From: Desulfobacteraceae bacterium
GTDB taxonomy: Bacteria > Desulfobacterota > DSM-4660 > Desulfatiglandales > Desulfatiglandaceae
NCBI GenBank assembly: GCA_030589225.1
Contig: JAUUWD010000168.1
Coordinates: forward strand, 1-5,013
DNA length: 5,013 nt
Direction of reading: 5' to 3'
Part shown: positions 1-5,013 of the stretch, one piece after another
Layout of the letters: each line of letters starts with the position of its first letter
Position numbering within the stretch: position 1 is the first letter of the stretch
Position numbers and translations under genes: made by a program
Notes under the pieces: generated by a model
Told to the model about the DNA's origin: nothing
Seen by the model: only the letters and a program-made list of their open reading frames with translations
Database searches by the model: none

Positions 1-294
1 GCCGCAGCGGCACGGGCCCTGGAAATTCTGAGCCAGGACAAGGTCCAGGTGGGAGGGATGGTGGCTGAGGTCAACCCGGAAAAATGCGCAGTGTGCTGCA
101 CCTGTGTCAGGACCTGCCCTTTTAGCGTTCCCTTTATTGACCATGAAACCGGCGCGGCCTACATTGATCCTGGTCTTTGCCAGGGTTGCGGCATGTGTGT
201 GGCAGAATGCCCGGGCAAGGCCATTGTCATGGGCACATGCAGTGATCAGATGTTAATTGAAGCGCCGGCTGTTCTGCTTGCGATTGACTATTGA
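1..294 (+). CDS. hdrA: HdrA-like heterodisulfide reductase subunit A, C-terminal fragment (5' end outside window)
   Basis: The frame is open from base 1 to TGA at 292-294 and gives 97 residues, so the gene starts upstream of the window. Two [4Fe-4S] ferredoxin motifs of the form CxxCxxCxxxCP are visible: C29, C32, C35, C39 (with an extra C33) and C60, C63, C66, C70. The sequence before them (AAAARALEILSQDK) and the VNPEKC lead-in match the end of HdrA, the FAD-containing iron-sulfur subunit of heterodisulfide-reductase-type complexes. In these complexes HdrA takes electrons via MvhD and, in bifurcating types, splits them between ferredoxin and a second acceptor. An MvhD gene follows, which supports HdrA over an unrelated ferredoxin. 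The last three codons (Ile-Asp-Tyr) and the stop come from a repeat array that begins at 283, so the extreme C-terminus may not be the ancestral one. The FAD domain is not visible, so HdrA subtype cannot be judged. Confidence 0.88.
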   Translation, partial: AAAARALEILSQDKVQVGGMVAEVNPEKCAVCCTCVRTCPFSVPFIDHETGAAYIDPGLCQGCGMCVAECPGKAIVMGTCSDQMLIEAPAVLLAIDY

Positions 295-501
295 ATATTG
301 ACTATTGAATATTGCATTTTCTGAAGTAATGGGAATTAAGACTTTGGCTGCCGGCCTGTATATCCTGCGCCCGGTGAGAATAAAAAAAACATCATTGCGC
401 TCAAATTCATATTCACCGTACAAACAACCATTAAAATTTTACGAGATTTCCAGAAACCGTCAACCAACAATAGTCAATATTCAATCGAAAATATTCAATT
501 G
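283..501. repeat. Intergenic element with inverted heptad repeats at both ends (MITE-like or palindromic repeat)
   Basis: The left end (283-314) is a tandem array of 7-bp units that alternate attgact and attgaat, four full copies plus attg. The right end carries the reverse complements agtcaat (472-478) and attcaat (479-485). After a diverged unit (486-492) comes a further attcaat (493-499). An 18-bp stretch at 290-307 is a perfect inverted match to 468-485, with 160 bp between the arms. The interior (315-467) is AT-rich with a GC-rich patch near 345-375, and I see no convincing gene in it. An open frame at 305-502 is built partly from the repeats and has no ribosome binding site. The element separates hdrA from mvhD, which would normally be close neighbours. 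It could be a non-autonomous mobile element, a dispersed intergenic repeat or an RNA hairpin. No transposase or clear target-site duplication is seen. Confidence 0.7.
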
Positions 502-506
502 AAAAC

Positions 507-511
507 GGGAG
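507..511 (+). promoter_or_regulatory. Ribosome binding site of mvhD, fixes the ATG start at 520
   Basis: GGGAG lies 8 bases before ATG 520. The alternative in-frame TTG at 499 lies inside the right-hand repeat and has no purine-rich site upstream, so 520 is preferred. Confidence 0.7.
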
Positions 512-519
512 ATATTAGT

Positions 520-930
520 ATGAGTGATAACTTCAAGCCCAAAATCGTTGCCTTCTACTGTTCAAATTGTGCCTCATCCGCAGCCAACGTGGCCGACGGC
601 ATGGATAAGGCATTGCCGGACAACGTGAAAATGGTCCAGGTTCCCTGTACAGGCCGCATTGAAATCCTGCACCTTCTAAAGCCATTTGAGGAAGGCGCAG
701 ACGGCGTATACGTTGCTGGCTGCCAGGAAGACAGCTGCCAGTATGTGACCGGCATCACCAAGGCAGCCAAAAGGGTGGCGTATGTTAAAAACACATTGGA
801 ACAGTTGGATATAGAGCCCGAGAGGATAAACATATACAACCTCTCCGCAGGTAAGGGACAGGCATTTGTGGATGTGGCCTTAGAGATGAACGACAGAGTC
901 AGAGAACTGGGGCCGGTACTGTCAGAATAA
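520..930 (+). CDS. mvhD: MvhD-type hydrogenase/heterodisulfide reductase iron-sulfur subunit
   Basis: The 136-residue protein is a full-length match to the MvhD/HdrD-linker family (methyl-viologen-reducing hydrogenase delta subunit). These proteins carry a [2Fe-2S] cluster and pass electrons into HdrA. Five cysteines sit in the family pattern: C14 and C17 (FYCSNC), C43 (VPCTGR), C68 and C73 (AGCQEDSC), with the typical FEEGADGVYVAGC segment before the last pair. There is no signal peptide or membrane segment, so it is cytoplasmic. It lies 29 bases before metV and in the same direction, so co-transcription is likely. No MvhA or MvhG hydrogenase subunit is in the window. MvhD here probably serves an Hdr-MetVF complex rather than a hydrogenase, as proposed for Moorella thermoacetica. 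The start at 520 is chosen for its ribosome binding site; a 143-residue form from TTG 499 is less likely. Confidence 0.9.
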   Translation: MSDNFKPKIVAFYCSNCASSAANVADGMDKALPDNVKMVQVPCTGRIEILHLLKPFEEGADGVYVAGCQEDSCQYVTGITKAAKRVAYVKNTLEQLDIEPERINIYNLSAGKGQAFVDVALEMNDRVRELGPVLSE

Positions 931-959
931 AATACTAAATACGCTGCGAGGAATACGTA

Positions 960-1628
960 ATGATTGTTGCTGAACAAAAACCTATCAAAGAAATACTTGA
1001 GATGGTCAAGGATTATAATAAAATCCTTGTCTTGGGATGTAAGGGCTGCGTTACAGTCTGCAACGTAGGTGGTTCAAAAGAGGCGGCTATTTTGGCCTCT
1101 ACCCTAAAGATCGCTGCAAGAAAAACTAATAAAAAAATCGAGGTCGAAGAACACACTCTCGAACGCCAGTGCGATCCTGAATACGTTGACGAAGTCAAGG
1201 ATATGATCGACGACTATGATGCCATTATATCCATCGCCTGTGGCGTGGGACCGCAGTTTCTTTCTGAACGGTACCCTTCTGCAAGGATTTTCCCGGGAGT
1301 AAACACAAAATTCATGGGTGGCGCTGTTGAGCACGGTATGTGGTCAGAGAGATGCGCAGGATGCGGCACATGTGTGGTCCATCACTTTGGCGGTCTCTGC
1401 CCAATTGCACGCTGTTCAAAGAGCCTCTTGAACGGGCCCTGCGGAGGGTCTTCCGATGGAAAATGTGAGATATCCCAAGATGTTGACTGCATCTGGGATA
1501 TTATCGTCAGAAAAATGACAGAGCTGGGCCGTCTGGAAGAGCTCCTTGAATTCATGCCACCCAAAAGCTGGATAACGGCCAGAGACGGCGGACCAAGAAG
1601 ACTTATCAGGGAGGAACTGGTAATATGA
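960..1628 (+). CDS. metV: MetV, iron-sulfur/zinc partner subunit of methylene-tetrahydrofolate reductase
   Basis: The 222-residue protein matches the MetV family (methylene-tetrahydrofolate reductase C-terminal domain protein), which binds MetF and feeds it electrons in acetogen-type reductases. Thirteen cysteines are visible. The N-terminal half has GCKGCVTVC (C27, C30, C34) plus C71 (ERQCDPEY) and C94 (ACGVGPQ). The C-terminal half has the family signature with C132, C135, C138, C147, C152, C161 and C169, including CPIARC and the NGPCGG motif at 158-163, plus C177. This fits two metal centres, probably [4Fe-4S], although family members have also been described as zinc proteins. ATG 960 is preceded by GAGG at 948-951. 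The stop overlaps the metF start as ATGA (1625-1628), a sign of coupled translation and probably of equal amounts of both subunits. No signal peptide or membrane segment is present. Confidence 0.92.
   Translation: MIVAEQKPIKEILEMVKDYNKILVLGCKGCVTVCNVGGSKEAAILASTLKIAARKTNKKIEVEEHTLERQCDPEYVDEVKDMIDDYDAIISIACGVGPQFLSERYPSARIFPGVNTKFMGGAVEHGMWSERCAGCGTCVVHHFGGLCPIARCSKSLLNGPCGGSSDGKCEISQDVDCIWDIIVRKMTELGRLEELLEFMPPKSWITARDGGPRRLIREELVI
1608..1614 (+). promoter_or_regulatory. Strong Shine-Dalgarno of metF inside the metV 3' end
   Basis: AGGGAGG lies 10 bases before the metF ATG at 1625, inside the last codons of metV. It supports the overlapping start. Confidence 0.65.
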
Positions 1629-2557
1629 GCGAATACAAATCAGGAAGCAATCTGGAAAAAGTATTAAAGGCCGGACATTTCGCTTTTACCGGTGAATGCG
1701 GTCCTCCTCTGGGTGCCAACGTTGAACATCTCAAAGAAAAGGCCGGACACCTGAAAGGATGTGTGGACGCGGTGAATGTTACTGATAATCAGACAGCAGT
1801 GGTGCGCATGTCAAGCTGGGCCGCCTCACTTATCCTGCTGCAGGAGGGTTTGGAGCCCAATTTTCAAATGGTCTGTCGCGATCGCAACCGTCTTGCCATA
1901 CAGAGTGACATTCTTGGGGTCTATTCCCATGGGATCAGGAATATGCTCTGCCTTTCCGGCGACCATCAGAGATTCGGCAATCATCCTGAGGCCAAAAATG
2001 TCTTTGACATTGACTCCATGCAATTGATCCACACGGTCAAAACCATGAGGGATGAAGGCACTTTCCTGAATGGCCAGGATATCGATGTGCCGCCTCAAAT
2101 CTTTATTGGCGCGGCATCCAACCCATTTGCCGAACCCTTTGAATTCCGTGTACACCGCCTGGCCAAAAAAATCGCTGCCGGGGCCGACTTTGTCCAGACC
2201 CAATGTATATATAACATGGATAGATTCCGGGAATTCATGAAAAGGGCCGTTGACATGGGGCTTCACGAGAAATGCTATATTCTGGCTGGTGTCACCCCCA
2301 TGAAAAGCTTAGGTATGGCACGGTACATGGCAAAGCAGGTGCCGGGTATGGATGTACCAGCTTCCCTTATCAAGCGGCTCCAAGGGGCTGGTAAAGGTAA
2401 AGTTGCTGGAGAAGGCATCAAATTTGCAGTGGAACAGATTGAGGAGTTCAAAGAAACGGAGGGCGTGGCCGGCGTTCACCTTATGGCTATAGAGTGGGAG
2501 CACCGTGTTCCGGAAATCTCGGAATTGGCAGGCATGCTTCCCAGGCCAAAGGTGTAA
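1625..2557 (+). CDS. metF: MetF-type 5,10-methylenetetrahydrofolate reductase
   Basis: The 310-residue protein belongs to the flavin TIM-barrel methylenetetrahydrofolate reductases. It reduces methylene-THF to methyl-THF, the last step of the methyl branch of the Wood-Ljungdahl pathway before transfer to the corrinoid protein; in reverse the step serves acetate or C1 oxidation. Landmarks in order are E24 in FTGECGPP (aligned by eye with catalytic Glu28 of E. coli MetF), NVTDNQ at 51-56, LSGDH with D113 (equivalent of Asp120), PQIFIGAASNPF near 157-168, and GADFVQTQCIYN with Q193 (equivalent of Gln183). The length is that of the compact bacterial form without the regulatory domain of eukaryotic enzymes. 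Genomic linkage to metV, mvhD and hdrA indicates electron supply through the Hdr iron-sulfur proteins instead of direct NAD(P)H use. The start overlaps the metV stop and has a good ribosome binding site. Confidence 0.93.
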   Translation: MSEYKSGSNLEKVLKAGHFAFTGECGPPLGANVEHLKEKAGHLKGCVDAVNVTDNQTAVVRMSSWAASLILLQEGLEPNFQMVCRDRNRLAIQSDILGVYSHGIRNMLCLSGDHQRFGNHPEAKNVFDIDSMQLIHTVKTMRDEGTFLNGQDIDVPPQIFIGAASNPFAEPFEFRVHRLAKKIAAGADFVQTQCIYNMDRFREFMKRAVDMGLHEKCYILAGVTPMKSLGMARYMAKQVPGMDVPASLIKRLQGAGKGKVAGEGIKFAVEQIEEFKETEGVAGVHLMAIEWEHRVPEISELAGMLPRPKV

Positions 2558-2583
2558 CAGTATTCACGCTTGACAGCCGTATT

Positions 2584-2626
2584 CAAGCCCGGGGGATCAT
2601 GCAGCAATGACCTCTTGGGCTTTTTT
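2584..2626 (+). terminator. Probable rho-independent terminator after metF
   Basis: AAGCCC at 2585-2590 pairs with GGGCTT at 2617-2622. The stem can be extended inward by GGGGG (2591-2595) against CTCTT (2612-2616), partly through G-U pairs. A run of six T (2621-2626) follows, two of them in the stem. It lies 27 bases after the metF stop, which fits the end of the hdr-mvhD-metVF transcript. The loop is fairly large (about 16 bases) and the T run is short, so strength is uncertain. Confidence 0.6.
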
Positions 2627-2706
2627 CTTGAATTCCAGCCCAAATTGGCCATAATAGTAACAACGAAATTACTTGAAAAGAACTTTCCATTCTGATCGGT
2701 TTGCCT

Positions 2707-2961
2707 ATGATTATTATGACGAGTGGCGGTAGAGCATTTGATACGCAAAAAGACCTGACAGCACCTGAACGTCATGTGCTCCAGAAATTGTTTGCCTGGC
2801 AAGACATGGCTGACAGCGTTGAGCAATTTAGAGAAAAAAAAGAGGAGGCGCTTCAAAAAGGATGGAACAATTCAGGTCCCATAAGAGCAAGTGTTGCTTT
2901 AAAATTGATAGTTAAGCATATGGAAAATAAGGTAGTCGACAGGCTTAAGAAAAAAGCCTAA
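2707..2961 (+). CDS. Small conserved-looking protein of unknown function
   Basis: The frame gives 84 residues from ATG 2707. Starts at TTG 2701 (86 residues) or ATG 2716 (81 residues) are equally possible because none has a clear ribosome binding site, and a stop at 2674-2676 bounds the frame upstream. I do not recognise the family. The protein is hydrophilic and has no signal peptide, membrane segment or cysteine. After a short N-terminus (TSGGRAFDTQKDLT) it looks mostly helical: roughly residues 20-52 (APERHVLQ to EALQKGW) and 57-84, ending in a lysine-rich tail (RLKKKA). The central WNNSGPIR reads like a helix cap or turn and could be a conserved motif. It lies between a terminator and the sensor kinase, 42 bases before the kinase start, so it may be co-transcribed with the kinase. 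The frame could be non-coding, but its codon use and amino-acid make-up look genuine. Confidence 0.6.
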   Translation: MIIMTSGGRAFDTQKDLTAPERHVLQKLFAWQDMADSVEQFREKKEEALQKGWNNSGPIRASVALKLIVKHMENKVVDRLKKKA

Positions 2962-2992
2962 TAGCTGTTGGTGTTTCGTAAACGTTAAAATT

Positions 2993-2997
2993 AGGAG
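2993..2997 (+). promoter_or_regulatory. Ribosome binding site that fixes the TTG start of the kinase
   Basis: AGGAG is followed after 6 bases by TTG 3004. An in-frame TAG at 2992-2994 excludes any longer start, and the next in-frame ATG is far inside the N-terminal domain (Met47). Confidence 0.75.
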
Positions 2998-3003
2998 AAC
3001 CAT

Positions 3004-4989
3004 TTGACTGGAGAGGTCGTAATAGCGCCAGAAAAAAACTGGCCCGATGAGCCGGCAGGAGTTATTCGAGGCAACCAGGCTGATCTGCCCCTCAATGTGG
3101 CATTTGTGGGTGGCGGAAAGGCCTGCTATGACCTTCTTCAAATGCTGGATAACGAACGACTGTCAAGGCTCAAAATGAAAATTTTGGGCGTGGCTGATAT
3201 AGACCCTCAAGCGCCAGGCCTGGTTTATGCAAAAAAGCATAAACTCTTCACATGCAGCAATTTCCAGGATCTTTACAGCCTAAAGGAATTAAATTTTATC
3301 ATCGAACTAACCGGATCAACAGAAGTAAGGGAGGCAATTCGCCAGACAACACCGCCGGAAATTTCCTTAATAGGCCACAGGGGAGCCAGGCTTCTGTTTG
3401 ATCTGGTCCAGGTGGAGATTGAAAAGACCGAGATAGAAAAAAAACGTCAAGAACACGAAGAAAAAGAAAAAAAATACACTCAAATCATACTGGATTCGCT
3501 TCCCTACAGGATTATGGTTGTCAATATGGATATGACCATCGAAGCGGTTAATCAGACCTTTCTTAACGAATTCAACCTCACTTACGAGGATGTCCTGGGG
3601 AAGCATTGCTATGAAGTGAGGTATGGGCTGGAAAAATCGTGTGGAGAGGCCGGACACACATGCTATTTATTATACTTAGAAGAAACAAAAGAGCAGAAGA
3701 TTTTCAGTACGATCAAAGAATTCCGAGATGAAAAAGGAGAAGACCGCTTTGATGTAATCACCATTGCTCCCATTTACAATGATCAGTGTGAGTTTGTTCA
3801 GATAGTGGAGGCATCCAGGGATGTCACTCCCAGGATAAAACTTGAACGTGAGGTTGAGAAATCCAATACTTTTTTTGAAACCGTTATCCAGAGCACTGTT
3901 GATGGCATTGTTGTTGTGGATACCAAAGGAAATGTTCTTATTTTTAATGAAGGCATGGAACGGTTGACCGGATACAATGCCAGGGAAATCATGGAGAGAG
4001 GGCACCTGGCCAGCTTTTACAACATAGATGTGGCCAGAGAAAACATGATGAAAATGCGTAGCGATGAGCACGGACCTGTGGGCAAATTGAATCCTACCAG
4101 CATGTCAATTACAACCAAAGACGGTGAAGATATACCGGTTACCCTGTCTGCCTCCATCATCAAGATTGATGAAAAGGAAGTAGGAAGCGTGGGCGTATTC
4201 ACTGACATGCGGGAAATCCTCAAGATGAGAAAAGACCTTGAAGAAGCCCACTTCCAACTTGTCCAGTCAGAAAAGATTGCCTCTGTGGGTAAAATGGCAG
4301 CGGGTGTTGCCCACGAAATTAATAATCCGCTATCAGGCATCTTGATGTACGCCGAATTACTCAAGGAAAGCTTTATAGATAACAGTCAACACTTTGAAGA
4401 TATTCAAGAAATAATCGACCAAACACTGCGTTGTAAAAAGATTGTGTCTGAATTACTGGAATTTAGCCGCCAGACCGTTGGAAAGACATCCTCGTTCAGC
4501 ATAGAACAAGTGATCACCAAAACCTTGAATTTGTTGATCAATCAGGCCCTGTTTCAAGATATCGAGGTCAAAAAGATTATCCAATCACACATGCCGGAAA
4601 TGGTTGGAGATCTGGGCCAGCTCCAGCAGGTATTTACCAACCTCTTTATCAATGCAGCCGACGCAATGAAAGGTAAGGGGAGACTCGACATTACGGCGAA
4701 GTATGATACTGATAGCAATCAATTCACTATTACAGTTTCTGATTCTGGCCCCGGAATACCGAAAGAACTAAGGGATAAGATTTTCGACATGTTTTTTACT
4801 ACCAAGCCTGTAGGCAAAGGCACAGGCCTTGGCCTTAGTATCTCGCAAAAAATTATAAACCTCCATGGTGGCAATATCCTGGTCGATTCTCCTCCTGAAG
4901 GAGGAACGCGTTTTATTATTGAACTTCCTCTCGGATTTGTGGAACAACCTGATGAAGAACCTGTTTTCATAGGATTGGATGAAGCATGA
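3004..4989 (+). CDS. Sensor histidine kinase: Rossmann-like domain, two PAS domains, HisKA, HATPase
   Basis: The 661-residue soluble kinase has no membrane segment, so it senses inside the cell. Residues 30-134 look like a Rossmann nucleotide-binding fold: a hydrophobic strand with GGG at 36-38 (NVAFVGGGKA), an acidic second strand end (GVADIDP, D65 and D67) and a strand ending ELTGS at 101-105. A charged, probably coiled-coil linker follows (about 136-157). PAS1 covers about 158-275 and contains C202, C213, H218 and C220. PAS2 covers about 288-410. The dimerisation domain has the phosphoacceptor H437 in the H-box AAGVAHEINNPLSG. The ATPase domain shows the N-box (N546, N550), the G1 box DSGPGIP (580-586), the F-box FFTTK (597-601) and the G2 box GKGTGLGL (604-611). 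All catalytic motifs are intact. The stop overlaps a following start (ATGA), as expected for a kinase-regulator pair. The signal is unknown; a nucleotide or redox state is an inference from the N-terminal fold. Confidence 0.9.
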   Translation: MTGEVVIAPEKNWPDEPAGVIRGNQADLPLNVAFVGGGKACYDLLQMLDNERLSRLKMKILGVADIDPQAPGLVYAKKHKLFTCSNFQDLYSLKELNFIIELTGSTEVREAIRQTTPPEISLIGHRGARLLFDLVQVEIEKTEIEKKRQEHEEKEKKYTQIILDSLPYRIMVVNMDMTIEAVNQTFLNEFNLTYEDVLGKHCYEVRYGLEKSCGEAGHTCYLLYLEETKEQKIFSTIKEFRDEKGEDRFDVITIAPIYNDQCEFVQIVEASRDVTPRIKLEREVEKSNTFFETVIQSTVDGIVVVDTKGNVLIFNEGMERLTGYNAREIMERGHLASFYNIDVARENMMKMRSDEHGPVGKLNPTSMSITTKDGEDIPVTLSASIIKIDEKEVGSVGVFTDMREILKMRKDLEEAHFQLVQSEKIASVGKMAAGVAHEINNPLSGILMYAELLKESFIDNSQHFEDIQEIIDQTLRCKKIVSELLEFSRQTVGKTSSFSIEQVITKTLNLLINQALFQDIEVKKIIQSHMPEMVGDLGQLQQVFTNLFINAADAMKGKGRLDITAKYDTDSNQFTITVSDSGPGIPKELRDKIFDMFFTTKPVGKGTGLGLSISQKIINLHGGNILVDSPPEGGTRFIIELPLGFVEQPDEEPVFIGLDEA

Positions 4990-5013
4990 ATGAAAAAATC
5001 AAGATTCTGGTTG
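4986..5013 (+). CDS. Probable response regulator, first residues only (3' end outside window)
   Basis: ATG 4986 overlaps the kinase stop as ATGA and opens the frame MNEKIKILV, which runs off the window edge. A short charged start followed by a hydrophobic KILV strand is the usual opening of a receiver domain (normally continued by acidic residues). Its position directly after an orphan-type kinase without a receiver supports a cognate regulator. Only nine codons are visible, so output domain and family cannot be told. An ATG at 4990 in another frame gives a less plausible protein. Confidence 0.6.

Noticed and set aside
283..314. Short repeats considered as a CRISPR array
   Set aside because: Units are 7 bp, directly abutting, with no spacers; the pattern does not fit CRISPR.
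395..424. Possible sigma-70 promoter (TTGCGC and TACAAA with an 18-base spacer) inside the repeat element
   Set aside because: The -35 match is poor (3 of 6) and the region is AT-rich enough to give such matches by chance.
305..502. A 65-codon open frame between hdrA and mvhD on the + strand
   Set aside because: It begins and ends inside the heptad repeats, has no ribosome binding site, overlaps the mvhD leader, and its ends translate the repeat (for example NIQSKIFN).
1826..2266. A 146-codon - strand frame inside metF
   Set aside because: It is fully antisense to metF, whose catalytic motifs are intact; a shadow of its codon pattern.
2476..2856. A 126-codon frame on the - strand spanning the end of metF, the gap and the small gene
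   Set aside because: It is antisense to the well-supported metF end and the small gene, and its protein is rich in unlikely residues with no recognisable domain.
2941..2959. Hairpin AGGCTT/AAGCCT at the end of the small gene, considered as a terminator
   Set aside because: The stem is only 6 bp and no T run follows on either strand, so termination before the kinase is not supported.

Overview
The window reads as an energy-metabolism locus of an anaerobic bacterium. The best guess is a Desulfobacterota (deltaproteobacterial) sulfate reducer or a relative that runs the Wood-Ljungdahl pathway. The basis is gene content and domain style: a bacterial HdrA tail, MvhD, MetV and a short MetF in one row, followed by a sensor kinase of the multi-PAS type common in that phylum. 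Base composition is moderate, and all convincing genes lie on the + strand.

Layout. Positions 1-294 hold the 3' end of an hdrA-like gene with two ferredoxin motifs. Positions 283-501 are an AT-rich intergenic element bounded by inverted 7-bp repeats, and the hdrA stop codon lies inside its left end. Positions 520-930 encode an MvhD-type [2Fe-2S] protein, 960-1628 encode MetV, and 1625-2557 encode MetF, which overlaps metV by 4 bases (ATGA). A probable intrinsic terminator follows at about 2584-2626. Positions 2707-2961 encode a small protein that I do not recognise. Positions 3004-4989 encode a 661-residue histidine kinase that starts with TTG and carries an N-terminal Rossmann-like domain and two PAS domains. 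At 4986 a new reading frame opens (MNEKIKILV, ATGA overlap). It is most likely the receiver domain of the partner response regulator, cut by the window edge.

How it fits together. HdrABC-MvhD-MetVF is the gene set of the multi-subunit methylene-tetrahydrofolate reductase known from Moorella thermoacetica. MetF carries the flavin active site, MetV is the Fe-S partner, and MvhD and HdrA form the electron path to a flavin that may bifurcate electrons. hdrB and hdrC are not visible and would be expected upstream. The downstream two-component system may sense redox or a nucleotide through its Rossmann-like domain and Cys-containing PAS domain. Its link to the metabolic genes is inferred from proximity only, and the terminator suggests a separate transcription unit.
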